From Cytophagales bacterium (lineage in GTDB: Bacteria > Bacteroidota > Bacteroidia > Cytophagales > Cyclobacteriaceae): DNA of 64,000 nt. A model generated the notes under the pieces. The model saw nothing but the letters and a program-made list of their open reading frames with translations. It had not been told where the DNA came from and searched no databases. Below, in pieces: positions 9,404 through 18,885 of this stretch. The position numbers were made by a program, and so were the translations under genes. The stretch's first letter is position 1. Each line of letters opens with the position of its first letter. The DNA is taken from positions 1-64,000 of the forward strand of contig JANYHW010000178.1 of NCBI GenBank assembly GCA_025358885.1. The letters run 5' to 3'.

Positions 9404-11200
9404 ATGTCCAATGCGCTCAAAGAAAAAGTAGCGTCGCTACCAGACTCTCCCGGAATCTATCGATTCTATGACCGGGATGAGGTACTGATCTATGTGGGAA
9501 AAGCGAAGAGTCTTAAGAAGCGCGTTGGCAGCTATTTCAACAAACAGTCGCAATACAATCGAAAGACTGAAAAGCTTGTCTCAGAAATCCGAAAAATTGA
9601 ATTTACGCTAGCCAATACCGAGTTTGATGCGTTGCTGCTGGAGAACAATTTCATAAAACAGAATCAGCCGAAGTATAACATCCTTCTTAAAGACGACAAG
9701 ACCTTTCCGTATTTGTGCATACTCAAAGAACCCTTTCCACGAATTATCTACACACGAAAATACAATCCACGGCAAGGAGAATACTTTGGGCCTTACACGA
9801 GCGTGGTCTCCATGAAAAGTGTACTGGAATTGGTCCGCAAGCTCTATTCCATACGCACCTGTAACCTGTTGCTCTCTCCTGAAAATATCGCCAAGGCAAA
9901 ATTTAAGGTATGCCTGGAGTATCACCTGGGTAACTGCAAGGGTCCATGCGAGGGGCTTCAGGACGAGCACAGCTACCTTGAAGAAATCGCTCTGGCGAGA
10001 AACATCCTCAAAGGAAACTTGAGTGTCGTTGAGAATTATTTTCAGCTACACATGCAGGAAGCTGCTGCGGCCATGGAATTTGAACGGGCGGGTGTTTTCA
10101 AACACAAACTGGAACTACTGGAAAAATTCCAAACCAAATCCCTCGTCGTTAATCGCAAGCTTACCAATATTGATGTCATTACCATTACCAGCACGACACA
10201 GGAGGCCTTCATAAATTACCTGCAAATCATAGAGGGTGCTATTGTGTTTTCAAAGAATGTTGAGGTCAGGAAGAAACTCGATGAGTCTGATGATGATATT
10301 CTCTCGATGGTGGCCCAACAATTGAGGCAGGAAACCAACAGTACGCACCCTGTACTCTTTAGCAACATCGCCTTGTCGGTCTCAAACGAATCGATTGAGA
10401 ATATTGTGCCTCAGATCGGCGACAAGAAAAAGCTCGTGGACCTTTCATTGAAAAATGCGCTTTACCTGAAAGTCAAGAAGGAGATTGCAAAGGAAGAAGT
10501 TAAGACCAAAAACCTCGGCGTATTAATGGATCTCCAAAAAGGTCTTCAGCTAAAGGTTTTGCCTCGCGTTATAGAGTGTTTTGATAATTCAAACCTGCAA
10601 GGGACAGATCCTGTGGCTTCCATGGTGAGGTTTTTGGATGGCAAACCTGACAAGGGGGGCTATCGACATTTCAATATCAAGACCGTGGTTGGTTCCGATG
10701 ACTTCGCCTCCATGAAGGAAATTGTCGGGCGACGCTATCTTCGGCTGAAGAGTGAAAACAGTGAATTACCTCAACTAATCATTGTCGATGGCGGCAAGGG
10801 ACAGCTGAGCAGCGCCGTTGAAGCCCTGAGGGAACTGGATTTATATGGCAAGATACCGATTATCGGAATCGCCAAGAGACTTGAGGAGATCTATTATCCG
10901 GAGGATCCTTTGCCCCTGCACATTCATAAGAAATCGCAAAGCCTGTTGCTCATTCAACAAATCCGGGATGAGGCACATAGGTTTGCAATAACCTTTCATC
11001 GCCAAAAGCGCAGCAGCCATAATCTGGTTACCGCGCTTGAGCAGATTCCCGGCATCGGAGAAAAAACTGTAGACATATTGCTCTCCACCTTCAAGTCATT
11101 CAAAAAGATACAAGACGCCTCTCAAGCCGAATTGGCTGAAGTCATCGGAGACTCAAAAGCCGCGCTGGTTAAATCATGGCAACAAAAAAAGGAGAGCTGA
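9404..11200 (+). CDS. uvrC: UvrABC excinuclease subunit C
   Basis: 598 aa; GIY-YIG N-terminus (LPDSPGIYRFYDRDEVLIYVGKAKSLKKRV), UVR motif, ECFDNSNLQGTDPVASMV, C-terminal HhH. Confidence 0.97.
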   Translation: MSNALKEKVASLPDSPGIYRFYDRDEVLIYVGKAKSLKKRVGSYFNKQSQYNRKTEKLVSEIRKIEFTLANTEFDALLLENNFIKQNQPKYNILLKDDKTFPYLCILKEPFPRIIYTRKYNPRQGEYFGPYTSVVSMKSVLELVRKLYSIRTCNLLLSPENIAKAKFKVCLEYHLGNCKGPCEGLQDEHSYLEEIALARNILKGNLSVVENYFQLHMQEAAAAMEFERAGVFKHKLELLEKFQTKSLVVNRKLTNIDVITITSTTQEAFINYLQIIEGAIVFSKNVEVRKKLDESDDDILSMVAQQLRQETNSTHPVLFSNIALSVSNESIENIVPQIGDKKKLVDLSLKNALYLKVKKEIAKEEVKTKNLGVLMDLQKGLQLKVLPRVIECFDNSNLQGTDPVASMVRFLDGKPDKGGYRHFNIKTVVGSDDFASMKEIVGRRYLRLKSENSELPQLIIVDGGKGQLSSAVEALRELDLYGKIPIIGIAKRLEEIYYPEDPLPLHIHKKSQSLLLIQQIRDEAHRFAITFHRQKRSSHNLVTALEQIPGIGEKTVDILLSTFKSFKKIQDASQAELAEVIGDSKAALVKSWQQKKES

Positions 11201-11215
11201 ATCAGCTCTCCTTTT
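11187..11215. terminator. Bidirectional intrinsic terminator between convergent uvrC and gldN
   Basis: AAAAGGAGAGCTGA-A-TCAGCTCTCCTTTT, perfect 14-nt arms, A-tract and T-tract on both sides; overlaps the uvrC stop. Confidence 0.85.
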
Positions 11216-11234
11216 CATGAGGTTTACAAGAACC

Positions 11235-12119
11235 TTAATATTCCCATAGATTGTGCTCGCGCTCCATCATCTTCATTTCTTCCCAATCCGTAGCATATAC
11301 ACCTTCCGTATGGGACTTGTAAAGGTTAAATATTGTGTCGTCATCAGGGTTTTCCACCTTTTCAATAATAACATGGAACAACCTCAGAAGAAACGCATCA
11401 GCATAGTTCCTGTTTTCTGCTGTATTATAGCGGTTGAACCAGATGGCTTCCTTCACATGATTTCTGAATACTTTCTCGACGTCCTTATATTTTATCCATC
11501 CGCGTGGCTTTAATAGTCCTTGGGCTTCGTCAAAAGCATAGAGGCCTATACCCAGCATATCATAGTATTGTCTTGACCTCCTTTTATCGAAGATCACGTC
11601 CTCAACGATCTTTAAAATATAAATATCGCTGCCCCTCAAAGTTTCGGCCTTTCCAACGGGCCCTTGCCACTGGTCCTTTGATGTCGATGGATTCTTGCCC
11701 TTGCTGTCATCCGTCGCTTCATAGTTCACACCATTGAAGCTAACTCTGTCACCTTTGTAGAAATCCTTCGCCGGTTCCCAGGCTGGTGGAGTTTCGGCTT
11801 GCTTTGTTGTGATAGCATTATTAAAATCCTCCTTGGACATTTTTCTGTCCAGAGAATCTGTCCAATACACATCCGCAATCTCGCCTGACTTAATGGCCTT
11901 CAGAATAAGGTCGGGCATTTCATTTCCCCTGGCAAAGAAACCCTTATTTTGCTTCTCCCTCAGGTCCATTACCCTCCACACCTTGATCTTGTACAATTGT
12001 TCATACTTCGGTATGGTGAGCAATGAATTAGGATTTATCTGTGCCTCCTCTTCCTGCGCCACGCATACTGTACTTACCGAGACTAAAGCCAACCCAACAA
12101 TTATTTCCTTTATCGTCAT
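11235..12119 (-). CDS. gldN: Gliding motility / T9SS protein GldN (PorN) with a CBM5/12-like insert
   Basis: 294 aa, signal peptide, VWRVMDLREKQN...GEIADVYWTDSLDRKMS...DIYILKIVEDVIFDKRRSRQYYDMLGIGLYA; last of gldKLMN order. Confidence 0.9.
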   Translation of the reverse strand: MTIKEIIVGLALVSVSTVCVAQEEEAQINPNSLLTIPKYEQLYKIKVWRVMDLREKQNKGFFARGNEMPDLILKAIKSGEIADVYWTDSLDRKMSKEDFNNAITTKQAETPPAWEPAKDFYKGDRVSFNGVNYEATDDSKGKNPSTSKDQWQGPVGKAETLRGSDIYILKIVEDVIFDKRRSRQYYDMLGIGLYAFDEAQGLLKPRGWIKYKDVEKVFRNHVKEAIWFNRYNTAENRNYADAFLLRLFHVIIEKVENPDDDTIFNLYKSHTEGVYATDWEEMKMMEREHNLWEY

Positions 12120-12129
12120 ATCCGGTTAT

Positions 12130-13692
12130 TTATTGAATAGGAATGTTCATGGTCCCTCCAACGATGTCTACCTTCTCGTCCTGACCTGTATAAGTTTTGC
12201 GCGTTACTGACTTGATACTTACCACAATTCTGTCGCCAGGTCTCATTTGTGATCTCCAGGGTGCCAGATCCAATATTTCAGAAGTTGCATTAATGGTTGC
12301 CACGGGGGCAGTTCCTCTTGCAAGAATAACTTCCATTGTGCGTATCCGGTAGTTTGCATCTTTTGGAACTTCTGCTTTGAAGTTATCATCCGCATCAGCC
12401 GAGATTCTGAGTCCGGTTAAGCCAGCTTTGACTCCATTCTTAAGATCTATTTCCTTACCGTTATTGTCTCTGGGAACATAACGGGGTTTTGGAATCAACT
12501 TCACATCAAATCCTTGTGTACCAATGACAGAACCCGCGTTGCTTACCGTGATGACCACTTTTCGGTCTACAGGAACAATGACGGTTTTACCGGGTGCATC
12601 TCCCTTCTCTACCGTTGCACCCTTTCCTGTAAAGCTTGGATTGAAACTTGCGCCGAGAACCGGGCAAGCGAATGTTACAAAGTTACCGCAGTTTTGGTAT
12701 AAGCTTGGTGCATTCCCGTTGAAGACCTGAATGGTAGGTGCTATCGCCTGATACTTAATGATGCGATTCAAAGTGTCCTTCTTGGTTCGGATCGTTGCCT
12801 TGTAACTTTGTTCACCAACACCCGTGGCAGTAAACTCAATTTTTGCAACCTTGATGCTGGTTTCGGCATCCGTGGTGACGGCCAGAGGTGCTCCATTCCT
12901 GAACATTTCAGGGGTTTCACCGGAGGATGCTGCTGCCATGAACAACCGTCCTTCATATTTCGCGCCAGAGGCCACGATGGAAGGCCCAATCACCATAGGA
13001 ACGACCACATCAAATTTGCGCTCATCCTGGCCTGCCCTTACGGCAAGTGAGTCGAGTGCCAAAGCTTCATACTCCAATACTTCTGACTGCATCTGGGTAA
13101 TCCCTGTGATGGCAGCCATTGTTGGAGTTCCTTCAAATGAAAACTCAATGAAGGACTTGTCACCATGCTCAACTTCGCCTTTTTCGTTTTTCAACTCCTT
13201 AAAATCCGTTGCGCGCTTGTCTAGCTTGGGGAATTGCATTTTAGAAAGCTCTTGCAGTTTATCATGGAACTTGACGAGCGTCTGTTCATAATTAGGCGCG
13301 AGCTTTGACTTATCATTGAGCATTTTTTCCTCAGAAATATTGGTATTGCCGACTAACTCATCTCCAACCATAGGCTTGCCATTATGCTCCCTGCCAAGAA
13401 TATCCTTGATCGAATCCAATGTGGCAATGGTTTTACTTGAAAGGGCACGCACTTCTTTTGCCTTTTCAATAGCGTCCAGCGCATTGGGGGTTTTACTGGT
13501 CGATCCTTGAATATTCAAAAGTTTCTTTTCGTTCGCGCCACTGTTTTCATTAACAAGATCTATAAGGGTGCTGTTGAGTATGGCAAATTTCTCAAGAACG
13601 GCACTGCTTACATTGAGCGCGAGGAGCGCTGTAAGCACGAGGTACATCATCCCTATCATCTTTTGCCTCGGAGTTTCCTTACCGCCTGACAT
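12130..13692 (-). CDS. gldM: Gliding motility / T9SS protein GldM (PorM)
   Basis: 520 aa; MSGGKETPRQKMIGMMYLVLTALLALNVSSAVLEKF is the diagnostic GldM N-terminus. Confidence 0.97.
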   Translation of the reverse strand: MSGGKETPRQKMIGMMYLVLTALLALNVSSAVLEKFAILNSTLIDLVNENSGANEKKLLNIQGSTSKTPNALDAIEKAKEVRALSSKTIATLDSIKDILGREHNGKPMVGDELVGNTNISEEKMLNDKSKLAPNYEQTLVKFHDKLQELSKMQFPKLDKRATDFKELKNEKGEVEHGDKSFIEFSFEGTPTMAAITGITQMQSEVLEYEALALDSLAVRAGQDERKFDVVVPMVIGPSIVASGAKYEGRLFMAAASSGETPEMFRNGAPLAVTTDAETSIKVAKIEFTATGVGEQSYKATIRTKKDTLNRIIKYQAIAPTIQVFNGNAPSLYQNCGNFVTFACPVLGASFNPSFTGKGATVEKGDAPGKTVIVPVDRKVVITVSNAGSVIGTQGFDVKLIPKPRYVPRDNNGKEIDLKNGVKAGLTGLRISADADDNFKAEVPKDANYRIRTMEVILARGTAPVATINATSEILDLAPWRSQMRPGDRIVVSIKSVTRKTYTGQDEKVDIVGGTMNIPIQ

Positions 13693-13747
13693 AGTTTGTT
13701 TTGGTTTAGCGTTTAATTCAGATACAACCTTAAACTTCCTCTAAAAA

Positions 13748-14578
13748 CTATTTTACTGAAGACCCCTTCATTGCGGTAAGCATACTTCCGTACACCGTAT
13801 TCAATGAAGTGAGGTTGTCAGTCAACTTTCCGAGTTCTGCGGTAAACTTTGAGGTATTGGCACCCACAGAAGAAAGTCCTTGCATGGCTCCACCCAAACT
13901 CTCATAGAATTTGTTCATGTTCTTCACATGGGAATCCGCATCCTTCAATTCCATCTCATAGATGCTATTCAATGCAGCGAGGTTCTTGGTAACCTTCTGA
14001 ACCTGGGCATGATATTCACCCGTGTCTTTGGAGGCATCTGCCATGGCCGAAACGGCCTTCATAGCTGAGCCATATGATTTATTCATTTCAGAAAGTGATG
14101 CAGAAGCTGCCTGCACGTTCTTGGCATATTCATTGGTTGCCACTGCCGCGTTAGACAAATTATTCATTTGCGTAGCGGAGGTTGCCAGGTTAGTCAATCC
14201 CTTGCCCAGATTATCGAGCAGGTTCTGATCCACTTTGGCAGTCTTGAGCATATCATCAATTTTGAGCAGGGGCGATTCACCACCAGCAGGGCGATTGCTG
14301 ATACGGGTAGCCGTTTGATTGGCTGGACCTTCATATTCTTCTGATAACTCAGGATAAACCTTTGACCAATCGGGGTCCTCATGCTTAGGCTCAAAAGCAC
14401 TCAAAAAGAAGATACCAGCCTCCACGGAAAGACCTATCATAAGCATGAGGTTGGCACCGGGTAAGTGAAGAATTTTAAAGAGTGCGCCTATGATTACGAC
14501 TGCTGCACCAATTCCATATATCTTGGGCATGATGGTTTCATAGAGCAATTGCATGAATCCGCCTTTTTTCTTTGCCAT
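13748..14578 (-). CDS. gldL: Gliding motility / T9SS protein GldL (PorL)
   Basis: 276 aa; two N-terminal TM helices (YGIGAAVVIIGALFKILHLPGANLMLMIGLSVEAGIFFLSAFEP). Confidence 0.96.
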   Translation of the reverse strand: MAKKKGGFMQLLYETIMPKIYGIGAAVVIIGALFKILHLPGANLMLMIGLSVEAGIFFLSAFEPKHEDPDWSKVYPELSEEYEGPANQTATRISNRPAGGESPLLKIDDMLKTAKVDQNLLDNLGKGLTNLATSATQMNNLSNAAVATNEYAKNVQAASASLSEMNKSYGSAMKAVSAMADASKDTGEYHAQVQKVTKNLAALNSIYEMELKDADSHVKNMNKFYESLGGAMQGLSSVGANTSKFTAELGKLTDNLTSLNTVYGSMLTAMKGSSVK

Positions 14579-14656
14579 GGTTATTTAGAGTTTAAGGTTT
14601 AAGGTTTCTTGTTTGATCGCTGGTGACGAGTTAAAGATAGCACGAGTTTTTAATTA

Positions 14657-15754
14657 TTAAAATTCAGTCCCGGAAGAGCGACCCAAGTGGGTCAACGCAC
14701 AACGGAACCCAATATAGGCACGGGAGGAGTCTTTGAACTCGTATGTGCGGGTACCTGTCTCCAAATAGTACGCGACATCTTTCCAAGAGCCTCCGCGAAC
14801 CACTTTCTTGGGAGGAATCTTGGCATTAAACTTCTTGTTGTCGGGATCTGTCCTGGGGTCGATGTATTGTGGGTTCAAATCCCAAACCGTAGGTACAGAG
14901 GCGGGATTAAAGTCATCAAGACACCATTCAGACACGTTGCCAGAGGTATCAAACAGGCCATAATCATTAGGGAAGTAAGAGCGAATCGGAGAAGTGTAAG
15001 CAAATCCATCATCATAGAAGTTTCCTCTGCCCGGCTTAAAGTTTGCAAGCATACAACCCTTCGAGTTACGGATGTATGGGTTACCCCATGGATATTTTGC
15101 CATATCGCGTCCACCGCGCGCAGAATATTCCCATTCGGCTTCAGAAGGTAACCTGAATTCAGGCATGGGAAACTCCCCTACTGTTTTCCTGAAATCATTG
15201 AGGTAGGCGGTTCTCCACTTGCCAAAGAATACGGCAGCATCCCAATTGATACCGACTACCGGATATTCGTCATAGCCCGGGTGCCAGTAATAATAGTCCT
15301 GGATAGGATCGCCCATATGGTGAGCGAAGTCTTTTACCCACTTAGTGGTGTCCGGATAGTATTTCTGTCTGAATTCCTCTGCACTTACCGCCGGGAATCC
15401 TTCAATCGTGCCATTGTCGACGAGGAAAAAGTTAGTGAACTGACGGTATTCATTGTTCGAGATTTCAGAATCATCCATGAAGAATGGACCAATTGTAATC
15501 TGCTTGTTGAAGTTTATCTGTGTGGAGGCTGGATCCTCATCCGCCTGCCCCATATGAAACGTACCGGCCGGAATAGGCACCATCCCGTAGGGAATAGTCA
15601 TGACCCAGCCTTCGCGATTACCCACGCCGACCAGTTCACCCTGATCGCCACCTTTCTTGCCACCAATACCAAGCAATCCGCAGCCTGCTATTGACAAAGT
15701 GATTGTTGCCAGAGCCAAATAACCTAGACTTCTCGATGTCACCATTACTCTCAT
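14657..15754 (-). CDS. gldK: Gliding motility / T9SS lipoprotein GldK (PorK), FGE-sulfatase-like fold
   Basis: ATG at 15754 gives a lipoprotein signal (SIAGCG); MVPIPAGTFHMGQADED...LPSEAEWEYSARGG...VVRGGSWKD. ORF track start 15796 is probably too early. Confidence 0.95.
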   Translation of the reverse strand: MRVMVTSRSLGYLALATITLSIAGCGLLGIGGKKGGDQGELVGVGNREGWVMTIPYGMVPIPAGTFHMGQADEDPASTQINFNKQITIGPFFMDDSEISNNEYRQFTNFFLVDNGTIEGFPAVSAEEFRQKYYPDTTKWVKDFAHHMGDPIQDYYYWHPGYDEYPVVGINWDAAVFFGKWRTAYLNDFRKTVGEFPMPEFRLPSEAEWEYSARGGRDMAKYPWGNPYIRNSKGCMLANFKPGRGNFYDDGFAYTSPIRSYFPNDYGLFDTSGNVSEWCLDDFNPASVPTVWDLNPQYIDPRTDPDNKKFNAKIPPKKVVRGGSWKDVAYYLETGTRTYEFKDSSRAYIGFRCALTHLGRSSGTEF

Positions 15755-15890
15755 ATGCTTATTGTTAGGTCTTATTCCCCCTCGGTTTTTGTCCAACGAA
15801 TGGACTATAAATTTATTTCATTCCTTTGTTTTGCCAAAAATAGAGTCCCAAATTCAGTAAAATCTTCAAAAAACCCAAAAATGTTTTGAT

Positions 15891-16877
15891 TTAGTAACGG
15901 AATCGAGGGGTTCTGATGATCTTTTTGCTGCTCAGGTTGACGGGCAAACTGTAAGAAACCATCAATTCATGAGATGTGGGCTGTTTTGCCTGCTGGTCTT
16001 TTACAATGTAATCCAGTGAATACCCCACTTTTAAGGATTTATCTTTTAGGAGGCTGTATCCCAGGATCAAAATGGCGGCCTCCGATTGCCTGAATGAAAG
16101 CCCTCCCCACATGGTGTCCTTGAAATAGGCCAAGGCGCCCACGTCAAAAGATGTCTTTGTAAAATCAGTTTTTACAAGGGCAACGAATTGAAGGCGTACG
16201 TCAAAATTAAGGTCATAGAAATAACTCCCTGTAGCGTACATATGCCTCTGTAACTGATTGTTTTGTGTCAGGCCAAAATCAAAACTTGGTTCAGTGAGGT
16301 GATCAAGGCCAACTCCAATATAGTACTTATCCTTTCTATACACGGCGCCTACTCCGAGGTCAGGGCGCATTTGGGATTCCTTGCCAGCTTTTCCTGCAAG
16401 CAAAGGATCGTTCTGATCAGTCGCGCGGTACAAGTCAAAATCAACCTTTTGTGAGTACAGGCCGGCCCGGACACCCAGGCTAAGCTTTGCATCCTTTATG
16501 TTGATGTAGTACGCGTAGGAAAACTGCGCTTCGAAATTGTTCACTGGTCCAAGTTTGTCGTTCACCAGGTAACCTCCAATGCCACCCTTGAGCATTGGGA
16601 CAGGGGTATTTACACTCAGAATCTGTGTGGTGGGTGCTCCTCCATCTCCATAGGTAGGAGAGTATCCCAACCATTGACTTCGGTATATTCCTGTAATCTT
16701 GGTCACTCCTTCTGTTCCGGCAAAAGCAGGATTGTAATAAAACGAATTGAACATATACTGTGAAAATTGCGGGTCCTGTTGCGCCCATCCTTCAATGGAC
16801 AAGAGCATCAGGAGAATGATGAAAATTCTTTTCACAGGAGGGCTCACACGAATTCCAAATATACGCGATTCATTCAT
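15891..16877 (-). CDS. PorP/SprF family type IX secretion system membrane protein
   Basis: 328 aa; QQDPQFSQYMFNSFYYNPAFAGTEG typical of PorP/SprF; adjacent to gldK. Confidence 0.93.
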   Translation of the reverse strand: MNESRIFGIRVSPPVKRIFIILLMLLSIEGWAQQDPQFSQYMFNSFYYNPAFAGTEGVTKITGIYRSQWLGYSPTYGDGGAPTTQILSVNTPVPMLKGGIGGYLVNDKLGPVNNFEAQFSYAYYINIKDAKLSLGVRAGLYSQKVDFDLYRATDQNDPLLAGKAGKESQMRPDLGVGAVYRKDKYYIGVGLDHLTEPSFDFGLTQNNQLQRHMYATGSYFYDLNFDVRLQFVALVKTDFTKTSFDVGALAYFKDTMWGGLSFRQSEAAILILGYSLLKDKSLKVGYSLDYIVKDQQAKQPTSHELMVSYSLPVNLSSKKIIRTPRFRY

Positions 16878-16935
16878 CAGTAATCAGCGGGTGTCATCAC
16901 CCGGCACAGCGAATTAACGAAAGAAACGACTCGTT

Positions 16936-17715
16936 TTATTTGGAAAGATTGGCCTTTTTAATGTAGAGCTCAAGGGCTCCCGTCATTGACGGGGCATTTA
17001 GGAGAGGAGCCTCAATGTCCAGAACGAGACCGGCATCCCTTACAGCCTTTGCAGTGGCCGGACCGAATGCCGCGATCCGGGTATTGTTTTGTTTGAAATC
17101 AGGGAAGTTGGTATACAACGAGTGAATCCCTGAGGGGCTGAAGAATGCAAGGATATCGTAGAATACTTCTTTGAGGTCAGAGAGATCCGCAGCTACGGTA
17201 TGGTGAGTGATTGCCTCACTGAACTGATAATTGTTTTCTCTTAGAAAATCGGGGATGTCATTCTTCCGGATGTCTGAGCAGGGAAATAAGAACTTCTCGT
17301 TCTTATGCTTCTTGATGATTTCCAGCAAATCCCGGGTATCCTTCAGGCCGGTAAAAATTTTCCGTTTTCTTATGACGATATACTTCTGAAGGTAATTGGA
17401 TGTTTGTTCAGAGATACAAAAATACTTCATGCCCGGAGGCATCTCAATTTTCAACTCACGGGACAAGCTAAAAAAATGATCTACTGCATTGCGGCTGGTG
17501 AAGATAATCGCTGTGTAATTGAGTATTTCGATTTTCTGTTTGCGAAACTCTTTCACCGGTACGGCCTCCACCTGAATGAATGGTCTGAAGTCGACCCGTA
17601 TCGAGTATTTCTCTGCGATCTTGAAGTAGGGTGAAGTCGGATCGGTAGGCGATTCCTGGGTGACGAGAATGCTTTTTACTTTCCGCATCCTGTCAATAAC
17701 AACCGTTTCTGTCAT
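16936..17715 (-). CDS. hemD: Uroporphyrinogen-III synthase
   Basis: 259 aa; ILVTQESP...AIIFTSRNAVDHFF...DILAFFSPSGIHSL...IAAFGPATAKAVRDAGL. Confidence 0.88.
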   Translation of the reverse strand: MTETVVIDRMRKVKSILVTQESPTDPTSPYFKIAEKYSIRVDFRPFIQVEAVPVKEFRKQKIEILNYTAIIFTSRNAVDHFFSLSRELKIEMPPGMKYFCISEQTSNYLQKYIVIRKRKIFTGLKDTRDLLEIIKKHKNEKFLFPCSDIRKNDIPDFLRENNYQFSEAITHHTVAADLSDLKEVFYDILAFFSPSGIHSLYTNFPDFKQNNTRIAAFGPATAKAVRDAGLVLDIEAPLLNAPSMTGALELYIKKANLSK

Positions 17716-17739
17716 ATCGGCACAAGTCGGGTTCGCGAG

Positions 17740-18822
17740 TCAAAAGAATATCTTGATTATGATCACCAACGGAATGATTTCCGAAGCACAAAGGTAGGAA
17801 AATAAATGAAAAAAGGAGAAAGGCGCCCGCGCCAACAATTTAATCAACACCATCACCGAACCAGCACTCAGCAAGGCAAGGGCCAAAAGGATCAATTGCT
17901 TATAAAATAACGCCTGACTACCCTTGAAAACAAAATATATAAGGGTCAGGATGCTCATCATAACAGCCGTGAACAATACAAAGCGCAAAAAATTGAAAAA
18001 CTGAAAACTCACCGTTTCCCTGAAATTGAAAAGGGAAGAAAAGAGTAACACCACGATCAATTTCGAGGTTAGCAGGAGCAGGATATACATGGAGAGCTTT
18101 CCCCACACCACAAAAGATCCGGCAAAGGAGTTTATGCCAATGAACCTGGAGGCGGGCAAATAAGCGCCTGCGAAATAAAATACGGATGATAACAGGAATC
18201 CGGTCAACAATGCGCAGAAGAGATAAAACAACAGGTTTACACTTGACGTGATGCGTGAGGCCAACAAGGTTTCATTTCGCTCCTGAACTGAAAATATTTT
18301 TGCAAAGGAAAAATAGTCAAGCGTGAGTTGTGGATTTGTTCTGAACAGCACCAAGAGGAACAAGGTCAACAACGCAGTAGCCAGAATAGCATAGTTTCTG
18401 AAGAATCCCGGAGGTCGGGGCCGCAACTCTCCTCCACTGCCTTCGTGGTAAAGCATTGGATATACTATTATGGTAGATAAATCTCCCAGTTCTCCGTTGG
18501 TGTGAATTCCAACAAATAATTCCTTTGAATATAGTTGGGAGAGGCTGTCTACCTCAAATACCCGCTGATGCCCTGTATAGAGCAACCGCCCATTGATAAA
18601 CATATCCCACTCCTCAATACCCCGAACAAACAAATATTGTCCCTTGAAATCGAGCGCATTAATTCCAAAATAGATGGTGTGAAGATTTTTGTGTCCAAAG
18701 GCATCCGCCCGCTGGTAATCTGCGCCTGTAAATTCCATCCATTCAGTGCGAAAATCTTTTACCACAATCGGTGTGGCCGACCAGCCTGCGTGGCATACCA
18801 AAAACAAAAGCACCCGTGTCAT
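17740..18822 (-). CDS. DUF4271-like polytopic membrane protein
   Basis: 360 aa; C-terminal multi-TM half with family-like SVNLLFYLFCALLTGF; next to hemD. Confidence 0.65.
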   Translation of the reverse strand: MTRVLLFLVCHAGWSATPIVVKDFRTEWMEFTGADYQRADAFGHKNLHTIYFGINALDFKGQYLFVRGIEEWDMFINGRLLYTGHQRVFEVDSLSQLYSKELFVGIHTNGELGDLSTIIVYPMLYHEGSGGELRPRPPGFFRNYAILATALLTLFLLVLFRTNPQLTLDYFSFAKIFSVQERNETLLASRITSSVNLLFYLFCALLTGFLLSSVFYFAGAYLPASRFIGINSFAGSFVVWGKLSMYILLLLTSKLIVVLLFSSLFNFRETVSFQFFNFLRFVLFTAVMMSILTLIYFVFKGSQALFYKQLILLALALLSAGSVMVLIKLLARAPFSFFHLFSYLCASEIIPLVIIIKIFF

Positions 18823-18885
18823 CGATCAAAAATATTCTAAAGCATCACCATTACCGAAAAAACTATTCGCAATTTCACATCTCCC

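Noticed and set aside
14579-14656. GTTTAAG direct repeats upstream of gldL
   Set aside because: Only two to three short AT-rich units; likely chance, no supporting structure.
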